From the NCBI GenBank assembly GCA_023424475.1, contig JAFADX010000153.1:1-16763 (forward strand): a stretch of 16,763 nucleotides of DNA, given 5' to 3'. The translations under genes were made by a program, and so were the position numbers. Source of the DNA: Pseudomonadota bacterium. Its GTDB lineage: Bacteria; Pseudomonadota; Alphaproteobacteria; Acetobacterales; Acetobacteraceae. The notes under the pieces are model-generated. The model was not told where the DNA came from, did not search any database, and worked only from the letters and a program-made list of their open reading frames with translations. The first letter of the stretch is position 1; every line of letters begins with the position of its first letter. This document shows positions 1-6,402 of the stretch, piece by piece.

Positions 1-1
1 C

Positions 2-331
2 GCCACGGGCACACTCGCCGCGGGGGCGGTGCAGGCGGGGATCCTCGCGCTGCTGCTCGGGCAGGTGCGGGTGCCGCCGCTCGCCGGGGTGCCGGTTTCC
101 GCGCTGCAGGTCGCCTGCACGGCCGCCGCCTTCATGATCTACTTCCGCTCGATCACCCGCTACGGCAGCGTCGTCACCTCGCAGACCGGCTACGTGATCA
201 CGCTGACGGGCCTGGCCTGGGGCTGGGCCCTGTTCGGCGAACGGCCGGGCTGGCTGACCATCCCGGCCGCGTCGCTGGTCTTCGCCGGGCTCGCGCTCGT
301 CACGCTGCCCGGCCGGAAGGTCACCCGATGA
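2..331 (+). CDS. DMT (EamA-type) transporter, C-terminal part
   Basis: The open frame runs in from the left edge, so the true start lies outside the window and the GTG at 29 is probably internal. About 109 residues are visible, with hydrophobic segments separated by short loops. The stretch SQTGYVITLTGLAWGWALFGERP resembles the conserved last third of EamA/DMT transporters, where a helix is followed by a G-E-R/K-P loop and one final helix before a short basic tail (GRKVTR). Such proteins are inner-membrane permeases, usually with ten helices, that export or import small metabolites; the substrate cannot be told from this fragment. The stop codon overlaps by 11 bases the end of the convergent cupin gene, so there is no room for a terminator between them. 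The family call is by pattern recognition and is fairly secure; function is open. Confidence 0.8.
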   Translation, partial: ATGTLAAGAVQAGILALLLGQVRVPPLAGVPVSALQVACTAAAFMIYFRSITRYGSVVTSQTGYVITLTGLAWGWALFGERPGWLTIPAASLVFAGLALVTLPGRKVTR

Positions 332-635
332 GGTGCTTGAGCTCCGTCTCGACGAAGGCGAAGGGCGTCTCGCCGGCATTGATGACGTTGTGCTCGACGC
401 CCGCGGCGCGGGCATAGGCGACCCCGGCCTTGAGCTCGTTCGTCATCGTCTGCCCGCCGGGCAGTTCCAGCAGCATCTTCCCGTCGCTCACGGGCACGAC
501 GACATAGGCCATGCCGTGCCGGTGCCATCCGGTCTCCGAGCCCGGCGGGAAATCCCACCGGGTCACGCGGACATTGGCGTCATCCACCTGGACGGTGGCG
601 ATGGCGGGCTCGCGGCAGCGCAGGGGCTCGTTCAT
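321..635 (-). CDS. small single-domain cupin protein
   Basis: This 104-residue protein is about the size of one cupin barrel. Residues WHRHGMAYVVVP give metal-ligand candidates H38 and H40, and GVEHNVIN gives H82, matching cupin motifs 1 and 2. The usual glutamate of motif 1 is not evident, with A43/Y44 near its place. Small cupins of this kind bind a metal and either catalyse simple reactions on sugars or acids or sense a ligand; no specific reaction is supported here. The ATG overlaps the stop of the DapA-family gene by one base (TGATG), so translation is probably coupled, and the gene is last in the minus-strand set. Its place beside a lyase suggests a helper role in the same pathway, such as a mutarotase-like or isomerase step, but that is inference. 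Confidence 0.85.
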   Translation of the reverse strand: MNEPLRCREPAIATVQVDDANVRVTRWDFPPGSETGWHRHGMAYVVVPVSDGKMLLELPGGQTMTNELKAGVAYARAAGVEHNVINAGETPFAFVETELKHLIG

Positions 636-1573
636 CACTCGGCCGCCTTCGCAGGGACCATGCCGGGCAGCGGGATGGCCCCCGCCGCGCTCCAGGCGGC
701 CCAGACCTTCTCGGCCTGCTCGGCCGTCAGCGGCAGGTGCGGCGGACGGATCACGCGCCAGCCGGCATCGCCGGTGCTGCGCGCGATGATCTCGCGCAGG
801 CCCGGGATCAGCGGCACCGAGGTCGCGGCCCGGCGCGTCGCGGTCAGCGTCGCCTGCGCGGCATCGGCCTCGGCGCCCGTGCGCTTCGCATAGACGATGC
901 CGCCCCAATGGCTGTTCGCGTTCGACGCGGCGGTGATGCAGCCGGCGCCGCCCTCGGCCAGGATCTGCTGGAGGAATTCGTCGCTGCCCGAATAGACCTC
1001 GAACCCGTCCTTCGCGAACTCGCGCACCATCGCCTGCATGTTCGCGTAATCGCCGGACGAATCCTTCACGCCCTTGATCGTGCCCGGGAAGGCCTTCAGC
1101 AGCCGCCCGATCAGGTCGAGGCTGAACGGCACCGCCGACTGCTGCGGGAAGTGATAGAGGTAGATCTTCACCCCGCCGCCGACGCGGTTCACCACTTCCG
1201 AGAAATAGGCGAACAGCCCGTCGTCGCTCGGGCCCTTGTAGTAGAAGGGCGGCAGCATCAGCACGCCGGGGCAGCCGGCGTCGCGGGCATGCTTCGTCAG
1301 CTCCACGGAATCCGTCAGGCTCGCACAGCCCGTCCCCGGCATCATCCGCGCCGCCGGGATGCCGCGCGCGATCAGCCCCTCCAGGATCGCCCTGCGCTCG
1401 TGCAGGCCGAAGGAATTCGCCTCCCCCGTCGTGCCCAGCACGCCAAGGCCGTTGCAGCCATTGGCGAGCAGCCACTTCGCATGCGCCGCCATGCGGCCGA
1501 GGTCGGGCGCGAGGTCGGGCCCCATCGCCGTCAGCACCGCGGCATTCACGCCGCCATAGATCGCGTCCTTCAT
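635..1573 (-). CDS. DapA-family (dihydrodipicolinate synthase-like) lyase/aldolase
   Basis: A 312-residue protein of the class I aldolase TIM-barrel family that includes dihydrodipicolinate synthase, N-acetylneuraminate lyase and 2-keto-3-deoxygluconate aldolase. Visible landmarks are GTTGE at 47-51, the tyrosine Y140 in YLYHFP, and the Schiff-base lysine K170 in IKGVKDSSGD. True dihydrodipicolinate synthase has an arginine five residues after the tyrosine; here that position is Q145, which argues against lysine biosynthesis and for catabolism of a keto acid. The ATG is preceded at seven bases by TCCTCC on the + strand (GGAGGA on the coding strand) and overlaps the stop of the YcgN-type gene as ATGA. 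Its neighbours (cupin downstream; enolase-like, isomerase and oxidoreductase genes upstream) fit cleavage or dehydration of a deoxy-keto sugar acid. The substrate is not determined. Confidence 0.9.
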   Translation of the reverse strand: MKDAIYGGVNAAVLTAMGPDLAPDLGRMAAHAKWLLANGCNGLGVLGTTGEANSFGLHERRAILEGLIARGIPAARMMPGTGCASLTDSVELTKHARDAGCPGVLMLPPFYYKGPSDDGLFAYFSEVVNRVGGGVKIYLYHFPQQSAVPFSLDLIGRLLKAFPGTIKGVKDSSGDYANMQAMVREFAKDGFEVYSGSDEFLQQILAEGGAGCITAASNANSHWGGIVYAKRTGAEADAAQATLTATRRAATSVPLIPGLREIIARSTGDAGWRVIRPPHLPLTAEQAEKVWAAWSAAGAIPLPGMVPAKAAE

Positions 1574-2067
1574 CCCGGTCTCCTCCGGTTCGTCACAACA
1601 GGGGGCGTGCGCGCCCCGGCCGGCCATTTGCCCGGCCAGGACACGACGTGGTCCTCGAAATCGCCGGCATCGCGCTCGGCCACGGTGCGGCCGCGGACGG
1701 AGACGCCGGCCTCGTGCACCGTCTCGGCCCGGCCCGAGACCAGCGGATGCCACCAGGGCAGGTCACGCCCCTCGGCCAGCAGGCGATAGGCGCAGGTCGG
1801 CGGCAGCCAGTCGATCTTCCCAAGCCGCTTCGGTGTCAGCTTCACGCAGTCCGGCACCCAGTTCCGCCGGTGCGCGTAGTCCTTGCAGCGGCAGGTCTCG
1901 CCATCGAGCAGCCGGCAGGCGACGTTGGTGTGGACGAGGCGATCGGTGTCCTCGTCGCGCAGCTTGTGCAGGCAGCAGCGGCCACAGCCGTCGCAGAGGC
2001 TCTCCCACTCGGCGCGGGTCATCGCGTCGAGGGGCTTCATGCGCCAGAAGGGGGCCGGGTCGGTCAC
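1570..2067 (-). CDS. YcgN-family cysteine-cluster protein (UPF0260)
   Basis: The protein has 165 residues and follows the YcgN/UPF0260 pattern closely: FWR near the N terminus, WESLCDGCGRCCLHKL at 21-36, TNVACRLLDGETCRCKDY at 47-64, DCVKLTP at 73-79 and WLPPTCAYRLLAEGRDLPWWHPL at 87-109. Nine cysteines (25, 28, 31, 32, 51, 59, 61, 74, 92) could hold a metal or iron-sulfur cluster, as presumed for the zinc/iron-chelating CxxCxxCC family. The biochemical role of the family is unknown to me. The GTG start is chosen because an in-frame TAG lies 12 bases upstream and homologues carry the residues before MKPLDAM; no clear Shine-Dalgarno is seen. The C terminus runs about 15 residues past the usual end, through the overlap with the DapA-family start codon. 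Its presence inside a catabolic gene set is odd. Confidence 0.9.
   Translation of the reverse strand: MTDPAPFWRMKPLDAMTRAEWESLCDGCGRCCLHKLRDEDTDRLVHTNVACRLLDGETCRCKDYAHRRNWVPDCVKLTPKRLGKIDWLPPTCAYRLLAEGRDLPWWHPLVSGRAETVHEAGVSVRGRTVAERDAGDFEDHVVSWPGKWPAGARTPPVVTNRRRPG
1581..1586 (-). promoter_or_regulatory. ribosome binding site of the DapA-family gene, inside ycgN
   Basis: GGAGGA on the coding strand lies seven bases before the ATG at 1573 and within the last codons of the upstream YcgN-type gene. It is the strongest Shine-Dalgarno sequence in the minus-strand set and fixes the start of the DapA-family gene despite its ATGA overlap. Most other genes in the set show little or no such motif. 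Confidence 0.75.
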
Positions 2068-2090
2068 GGGCGGGTTCTACGCCGAAGAGC

Positions 2091-2110
2091 GGGGGAGGAG
2101 AACCTCCCCC
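2091..2110 (-). terminator. hairpin between enolase-like gene and ycgN
   Basis: GGGGGAGG, a four-base loop AGAA, and CCTCCCCC form a perfect 8-bp stem with a tetraloop. On the minus strand it falls 27 bases after the enolase-like stop and 23 bases before the GTG of the YcgN-type gene. There is no uridine run, so intrinsic termination is uncertain; attenuation, transcript-end protection, or part of a dispersed intergenic repeat are alternatives. The flanking C-rich and G-rich tract (to about 2130) adds to the structured look of this 70-base gap, in which I see no convincing promoter. Confidence 0.5.
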
Positions 2111-2137
2111 GAATCCCCTCCCTTCTCCGGATACCTG

Positions 2138-3571
2138 TCACCGGGGGGCCCAGGCGGCGGCGGGCATCGGGTCCATCGCCGTGACGTCGGGTTCCAGCGC
2201 GGCGCCCAGGCCGGCGGCATCCGCCACCGAGCCGAGGTCCAGCATACCGTCGCGGATCGCCAGGCGCGGGCCGCGCGGCGTGTCGGCATAGAGGTCCGGA
2301 TGCGCCTCCATGAAGCGGATCGCTTCCGCCTTGGGCCGGCCCGCGAAGCCGTCCACGAAATGATGGCCGTTGCGCTCGACGTGAGCCAGGCCCATCGCGC
2401 TCACCAGCGCCAGGTCCTGCTGCACGCAGACGCCGGCGAGGGTCGTCAGGTCCTCGGCACTCATGAAGTAGCGCGGCTCCCGCAGGCCCGCATTCCAGGC
2501 CCGGCAGCGCGCCAGGTTGACCAGCGACCGCCACACCCCCTTGCAGGCCTTGGACGAAATGCCGGCATAGCCCAGCGCCTTCGCCTGCACGAAGGCATCG
2601 AGCGGCCCGTCGCTCTCGTCCACGATCACCGGGCGCTCGGCCGCCAGCGCGCCCATCGCGCCCTCCAGCGCCCTGGCCCGCTTCACCGGCTGCTCGATGA
2701 AGGCGATCGAGGCATTCAGCCGCGCCAGCCGCGGTTCCGCCTGCATGGCGCGCCACAGCGCGAGCACGCCCTCCGCATCCTCATACTGCTCATTGCCGTC
2801 CAGCGAGACGTGATAGCCATGCAGCCGGTCCAGCACCGAGGCGATGCGGCACAGCCGGTCCACATCCGCCGCGGCATTGCCGCCGACCTTGAGCTTCCAC
2901 CAGGTGTGGCGGTAGGTGGCGACGACCTCCTCCACCGTCTCGGGCAACCCGTCATCCACGCGCTCGGCCTGGTCCGCCGCGGTGATGGGATCGACCAGCC
3001 CCACCGTATGCCGCGCATGCATCCGCCGGGCCGGCGCCAGCGAGGCCAGCAGCGCCCCGAAATCATGCCCGGCGAGGTCCGGCACCGCCGCATGCGCCGC
3101 CATGCCGCCGATATTCGCGCGCATCCCGGCGGCGAAGGACAGCCCCTTCGCCTTCAGCAGCGCATCCAGCATGGCGCGGTCGAGCAACGCCCGCCCATAG
3201 GCCGCGACCAGCGGGTTCAGTCCTTCCGCCCCACAGGCCGCGACATGGGCAGCATAGGCGTCCGCGTAGTGCCCGAAGGCCGTATTGGCGCCCGCCGCCG
3301 CCGTCGCCGCGCAGGCGATCTCGAGGGCGCGGCGCAGCTGGTCCTCGTTCTGCGCATCGGTCCAGCGCGGGTCCTTGTCGAACCATTTCGCGGCGAGCGT
3401 CTCCGCCGCCACGCCCCAGTGCTCCGACCCGTCCTCCAGCGCGATGCGCGCGCGGATCACCGCCTGGCGTCCGTGCGTCACGGTGATGACGCCGAAGCGG
3501 AAGGGCATCCGCAGCCTGAACGGCCATTCGAAACGCTGGGTCTCCAGCAGCCGGAAGCGGGGCGCGGTCAT
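2138..3571 (-). CDS. enolase-superfamily (MLE/mandelate-racemase-like) enzyme, long form
   Basis: A 477-residue enzyme. Enolase-superfamily landmarks appear in order: K226-L-K228 in WWKLKVGG (the KxK of the muconate-lactonizing subgroup), D258 in VSLDGNEQY, E293 in FIEQP, D318-E319 in VIVDES, and K341 in GISSKACKG. These would give three Mg2+ ligands and lysine bases on both faces. The family abstracts a proton next to a carboxylate, most often to dehydrate or epimerize sugar acids. Usual members have 350-450 residues; here the N-terminal part before the barrel is enlarged (KWFDKDPRW at 62-70 and a helical stretch to about 160). The ATG overlaps the stop of the isomerase gene as ATGA. An acid-sugar dehydratase feeding the DapA-family lyase fits the context, but no named subfamily is claimed. 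Confidence 0.85.
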   Translation of the reverse strand: MTAPRFRLLETQRFEWPFRLRMPFRFGVITVTHGRQAVIRARIALEDGSEHWGVAAETLAAKWFDKDPRWTDAQNEDQLRRALEIACAATAAAGANTAFGHYADAYAAHVAACGAEGLNPLVAAYGRALLDRAMLDALLKAKGLSFAAGMRANIGGMAAHAAVPDLAGHDFGALLASLAPARRMHARHTVGLVDPITAADQAERVDDGLPETVEEVVATYRHTWWKLKVGGNAAADVDRLCRIASVLDRLHGYHVSLDGNEQYEDAEGVLALWRAMQAEPRLARLNASIAFIEQPVKRARALEGAMGALAAERPVIVDESDGPLDAFVQAKALGYAGISSKACKGVWRSLVNLARCRAWNAGLREPRYFMSAEDLTTLAGVCVQQDLALVSAMGLAHVERNGHHFVDGFAGRPKAEAIRFMEAHPDLYADTPRGPRLAIRDGMLDLGSVADAAGLGAALEPDVTAMDPMPAAAWAPR

Positions 3572-4389
3572 GCCAGGGTCTCCTCCAGCGCACGGAGATA
3601 GCCGATGGCGCGCGCCGCACTGGTCGGCCCGTCGGGAAGGTAGTCGAAGGGTTCCACCGCCGCGAAGCCGGCATAGCCGGTCCGCCGCAGCGCCGCGAGC
3701 ACCGGCCCGAAGCGATCGCTCCCCTGCCCCGGCGAGCGCCTGTTGCGGTCGTTGAAATGCACATGGGCGACGACGCCCCTGGGCACAAAGCGTTCGAGCA
3801 GCGCGACGACGCTCTCGCTTTCCCCATTCCCCGCCGAGCAGGTGTCGAGCATGGTCCGCAGCGCCGGGTTGCCGATGCGGTTCACGATCGCCGCACCCTC
3901 GGCGACCGTCGTGCACCAGTTGGTCTGGCCGGCATCCAGCGGTTCCAGGCAATAGGTCACGCCATGCTGCGCGGCGAATGCCCCGGCGCGCGCCATCGCT
4001 TCCTCGGCCCGCGCGGCGTCGCCATCGGCCTCCACCCGCCGCTGCCCCGGCGATCCATGCACCAGCACGCTCGCCCCGAGATCCGCCGCCAGTCCGACCA
4101 GACGTTCCATCACGTCGAGCGTCCGCGCGCGCAACGCAGGGTCCGCGCTGGTGATCGACAGCCCCGCGGGCGCGACCAGCAGCCAGTGCAGGGAGGTGAT
4201 GGCCGTGCCCCCATCCGCCGCGGCGCGCCGCAGTTCCGCGCGGCGCGAGGCCGGCAGGAGGTGCGGCGCCTCCGCATCCAGGGTGAAGGGCGCGACCTCC
4301 AGACCATCATAGCCGAGACCCGCCGCCAGCGCGCATTGCGCGGCGAAATCGAGGTCGCGGACGACCTCGTTGCACAGGCTGATGCGCAT
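3568..4389 (-). CDS. sugar phosphate isomerase/epimerase family protein (TIM barrel)
   Basis: A 273-residue protein of the xylose-isomerase-like / AP-endonuclease-2 barrel fold. It begins MRISLCNEV, has YDGLEVAP at 27-34, and shows the four-residue metal site typical of D-tagatose 3-epimerase-like enzymes: E149 (YCLEPL), D182 (MLDTCS), H211 (HVHFND) and E246 (AVEPFDY). The family interconverts ketoses or keto-acids or acts on inositol-type compounds through a divalent metal; the particular substrate is not visible. The start ATG overlaps by one base (TGATG) the stop of the oxidoreductase gene, and its own stop overlaps the start of the enolase-like gene, so the three genes are surely co-transcribed. 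Pairing with a Gfo/Idh/MocA dehydrogenase is a frequent arrangement in inositol and sugar catabolic operons. Confidence 0.88.
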   Translation of the reverse strand: MRISLCNEVVRDLDFAAQCALAAGLGYDGLEVAPFTLDAEAPHLLPASRRAELRRAAADGGTAITSLHWLLVAPAGLSITSADPALRARTLDVMERLVGLAADLGASVLVHGSPGQRRVEADGDAARAEEAMARAGAFAAQHGVTYCLEPLDAGQTNWCTTVAEGAAIVNRIGNPALRTMLDTCSAGNGESESVVALLERFVPRGVVAHVHFNDRNRRSPGQGSDRFGPVLAALRRTGYAGFAAVEPFDYLPDGPTSAARAIGYLRALEETLA

Positions 4390-5405
4390 CAGGCGATCTC
4401 CTCCAGCGCGACGACGCGCCCCTCGGCGGCGGATCGCCGCGCGGCATCCAGGATCCGCGCCGGCGCGACGGCGCCGGATCGCAGCCCGGCCTCCGGCGCG
4501 CGGCGCGTCCGCACCGCCTCGATGAAGGCGGCGAGTTCGGCGGCGACGACCCCCACCGGATCGGCAGGGGGAATCGCGACGTCCTCGCGCGCCGCGTGCT
4601 GCGGCAGCCAGGCGCCGTTCGCGCCGGGGGCGTGGGCGCCGCGGCGCAGGGTGAATGTCTCGGCGGCGAAGTCCACTTCGGCCAGCGCGTCATGGCCCGC
4701 GACGACGACTTCCTTGCGCGTCTCCGCCCCCGGCACCACCGCATCGGGCCAGCGCCCGGGCAGCACGCAGCCGGCTTCGATCAATGCCGCGAGGCCCGAG
4801 GGGAACATCATCTGGATCACCGCGAGGTCCTCCCGCCCGCGGCCGAGCGGATCGGCCGTCGTCGCGAAGATGCGCGACGGCGCCTCCCCCGCGGTCCAGG
4901 GCAGCAGGTCGGCGAAATGCACCGCGTCGTTCAGCAGCGCGCCGGAATCGCCGCGCGCGCGTTTCAGCCCGGAGAAGCGCGCAGCGAGGTAGTGCAGCCG
5001 CCCGAAGGCGCCGGCCGCGACCATCCGCCGCAGTTCCACCGCCTTGGGGTGGAAGCGGAAATAGAGCCCGACCTGTGCGATGCGGCCTTGCGCCTCCGCG
5101 AGTTCCGCGAGCGCGGCGGCCTCGGCCGCCGTCTCCGTCGCCGGCTTTTCCAGGAACAGATCCCGCCCTGCGCGCAGCACCGCGCCGGCCACATCGACAT
5201 GCGTCGGCACCGGCGTCGCCACGATCGCGGCATCGCAGGCGGCGAGCCCAGCCTCGAGACTCTCCGCCACCGCCTCCCCGGTCGCCGCCGCCAGGTCGCG
5301 GTCCGCGTCGAACACCCGCACCGGCATGGCGAGCCGGCGCAGCGCGGCGAGGTGCACGCGCCCGAAGGCGCCGCATCCGATCAGCAGCAGTCCCGGTCGT
5401 TCCAT
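4389..5405 (-). CDS. Gfo/Idh/MocA-family NAD(P)-dependent oxidoreductase
   Basis: A 338-residue protein with the N-terminal Rossmann motif GCGAFGRVH at 10-18, FLEKPATE at 84-91 containing the family catalytic lysine K87, and D160/H163 in LLNDAVHFADLL, the D-x-x-H pair of the substrate site. These enzymes oxidise or reduce sugar, inositol or imine substrates. The ATG at 5405 is chosen because the nucleotide-binding motif lies at its usual position near the N terminus, although the frame stays open far upstream through antisense of the acetyltransferase. No Shine-Dalgarno precedes it, and the palindrome at 5436-5451 would place a -35 box about 36 bases before the ATG, so a leaderless message is possible. 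It is the first gene of the minus-strand catabolic set. Confidence 0.9.
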   Translation of the reverse strand: MERPGLLLIGCGAFGRVHLAALRRLAMPVRVFDADRDLAAATGEAVAESLEAGLAACDAAIVATPVPTHVDVAGAVLRAGRDLFLEKPATETAAEAAALAELAEAQGRIAQVGLYFRFHPKAVELRRMVAAGAFGRLHYLAARFSGLKRARGDSGALLNDAVHFADLLPWTAGEAPSRIFATTADPLGRGREDLAVIQMMFPSGLAALIEAGCVLPGRWPDAVVPGAETRKEVVVAGHDALAEVDFAAETFTLRRGAHAPGANGAWLPQHAAREDVAIPPADPVGVVAAELAAFIEAVRTRRAPEAGLRSGAVAPARILDAARRSAAEGRVVALEEIA

Positions 5406-5435
5406 GCGCGCGAGTGGGCTTCGATCCCGCCCGAC

Positions 5436-5451
5436 CGTCAAGCGCTTGACG
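5436..5451. promoter_or_regulatory. 16-base perfect palindrome with two facing TTGACG -35-like boxes
   Basis: CGTCAAGCGCTTGACG is its own reverse complement. It lies in the 75-base gap between the divergent oxidoreductase and acetyltransferase genes. Each half supplies TTGACG: on the + strand at 5446-5451, whose first base is 35 bases before the ATG at 5481, and on the minus strand at 5441-5436, whose first base is 36 bases before the ATG at 5405. On the + strand TCGCAT (5469-5474) is a weak -10 at 17-base spacing; no fair -10 is visible on the minus strand. It could be a shared promoter core, an operator, or both. Confidence 0.5.
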
Positions 5452-5480
5452 CGCGGCCCGGCGCATCGTCGCATCCGCCC

Positions 5481-6290
5481 ATGCGACCGCTCACCGAGGC
5501 CGACCTGCCCCGCGCCGCCGCGCTGTCCCGCCTCATCGGCTGGAACCAGGTCGCGCGCGACTGGGCGCTGTTCGTCCGCGAAGGCGAGGGCCGCGCCCTC
5601 GACGACGGCCAGGGGGCGCTGGCCGCCACCACCGCCGTGATCCGCCACGGCAGCGACCTCGCCTGGATCTCGATGGTGCTGGTGCGCCCGGACATGCGTC
5701 GGCGAGGTCACGCCACGACGCTGATGCGCTGGGCCGTCGATAGGCTCTCCGGCACGCGCTGCGCCGCGCTCGACGCCACCCCGGCCGGGCGGGAGGTCTA
5801 TCGCCGCCTCGGCTTCCGCGACCTCTGGGGCTTCGCGCGCTGGTCGCTGCCGGCGCCGCTGCCCGGCGCCGGGGGTGTCCGCCCGCTCGTCGAGAGCGAC
5901 CGGCCCGCCGTGCTCGCCCTCGATGCCGCGGCCCTCGGCGCTCCGCGCGAGGCCCTGCTGCACGATTTCGCCGCGCGCGAGCCGGGCGCGGCCTTCATCG
6001 CCGAGGATGGCAGCGGCTTTGCGCTCTCCCGCGATGGCGCGCGCGGGCCGCAGATCGGCCCGGTCGTCGCGCGCGACGACGCGACGGCCCGCGCCCTCAT
6101 CGCCGCCGCCCGTTCCTCCCTGCCGGGCACGCCGGTGCTCGACCTGCCCGATGCGCGGCCCGCGCTCGCGGCATGGCTGGGCAAGCATGGCGGAGAGATG
6201 CAGCGGCCCTTCACCCGCATGGCGCTCGGCGCGGATACGCCTGGCGACGCAACGATGATCGCCGCCGTCGCCGGCCCCGAATTCGGTTGA
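5481..6290 (+). CDS. GNAT-family N-acetyltransferase with C-terminal GNAT-like domain
   Basis: A 269-residue protein. The first half is a GNAT fold beginning MRPLTEADLP; motif A is WISMVLVRPDMRRRGHA (about 62-78), with R-R-R-G-H-A as the acetyl-CoA pyrophosphate loop, and motif B is REVYRRLGF at about 104-112. From about residue 132 a second segment starts VRPLVESDRPAVLALD, the layout of GNAT proteins that carry the Acetyltransf_18 domain at the C terminus. The acceptor is unknown. The ATG at 5481 is the first start that leaves the oxidoreductase alone, and the domain begins directly after it. There is no Shine-Dalgarno in the preceding bases, so translation may be leaderless. The gene diverges from the catabolic set and shares its upstream palindrome. 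Confidence 0.88.
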   Translation: MRPLTEADLPRAAALSRLIGWNQVARDWALFVREGEGRALDDGQGALAATTAVIRHGSDLAWISMVLVRPDMRRRGHATTLMRWAVDRLSGTRCAALDATPAGREVYRRLGFRDLWGFARWSLPAPLPGAGGVRPLVESDRPAVLALDAAALGAPREALLHDFAAREPGAAFIAEDGSGFALSRDGARGPQIGPVVARDDATARALIAAARSSLPGTPVLDLPDARPALAAWLGKHGGEMQRPFTRMALGADTPGDATMIAAVAGPEFG

Positions 6291-6297
6291 GCCGCAC

Positions 6298-6330
6298 CGC
6301 TTGACGCGACGGCGAAGTCCACCGCACCAT
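6298..6330 (+). promoter_or_regulatory. possible promoter of the tctCBA operon
   Basis: TTGACG at 6301-6306 is followed at 18 bases by CACCAT (6325-6330), a weak -10 match. The 11 bases CGCTTGACGCG at 6298-6308 recur exactly at 5443-5453 in the palindrome before the acetyltransferase, which suggests a common -35 context in this genome. Transcription would start near 6336, inside the inverted repeat at 6334-6351, and give a leader of about 67 bases. Confidence 0.4.
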
Positions 6331-6333
6331 CGC

Positions 6334-6351
6334 GGTAACTACCGGGTTACC
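6334..6351. promoter_or_regulatory. inverted repeat, candidate operator of tctCBA
   Basis: GGTAAC, six bases, GTTACC: perfect 6-bp arms in the 112-base gap upstream of tctC. It is one of the few A/T-containing patches in this GC-rich gap and would overlap the predicted transcription start, the position expected for a repressor site. The binding protein is not identified; neither the LysR nor the XRE gene in the window is adjacent. Confidence 0.45.
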
Positions 6352-6402
6352 AACCGAGGACGTCGCGGCGAACGCGGCGCAAACGAGGAAAGGGTCGAAG
6401 AC

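Noticed and set aside
635..1573. Lysine-biosynthesis dihydrodipicolinate synthase
   Set aside because: The carboxylate-binding arginine after the catalytic tyrosine is absent, and the neighbours are catabolic.
1883..3601. 572-residue open frame on the + strand
   Set aside because: It lies antisense to the YcgN-type and enolase-like genes, has Arg/His/Gln-rich composition typical of GC-rich shadow frames, and shows no domain.
4596..5480. N-terminal extension of the acetyltransferase frame
   Set aside because: The GNAT domain begins right after the ATG at 5481, and the upstream part is antisense to the oxidoreductase.
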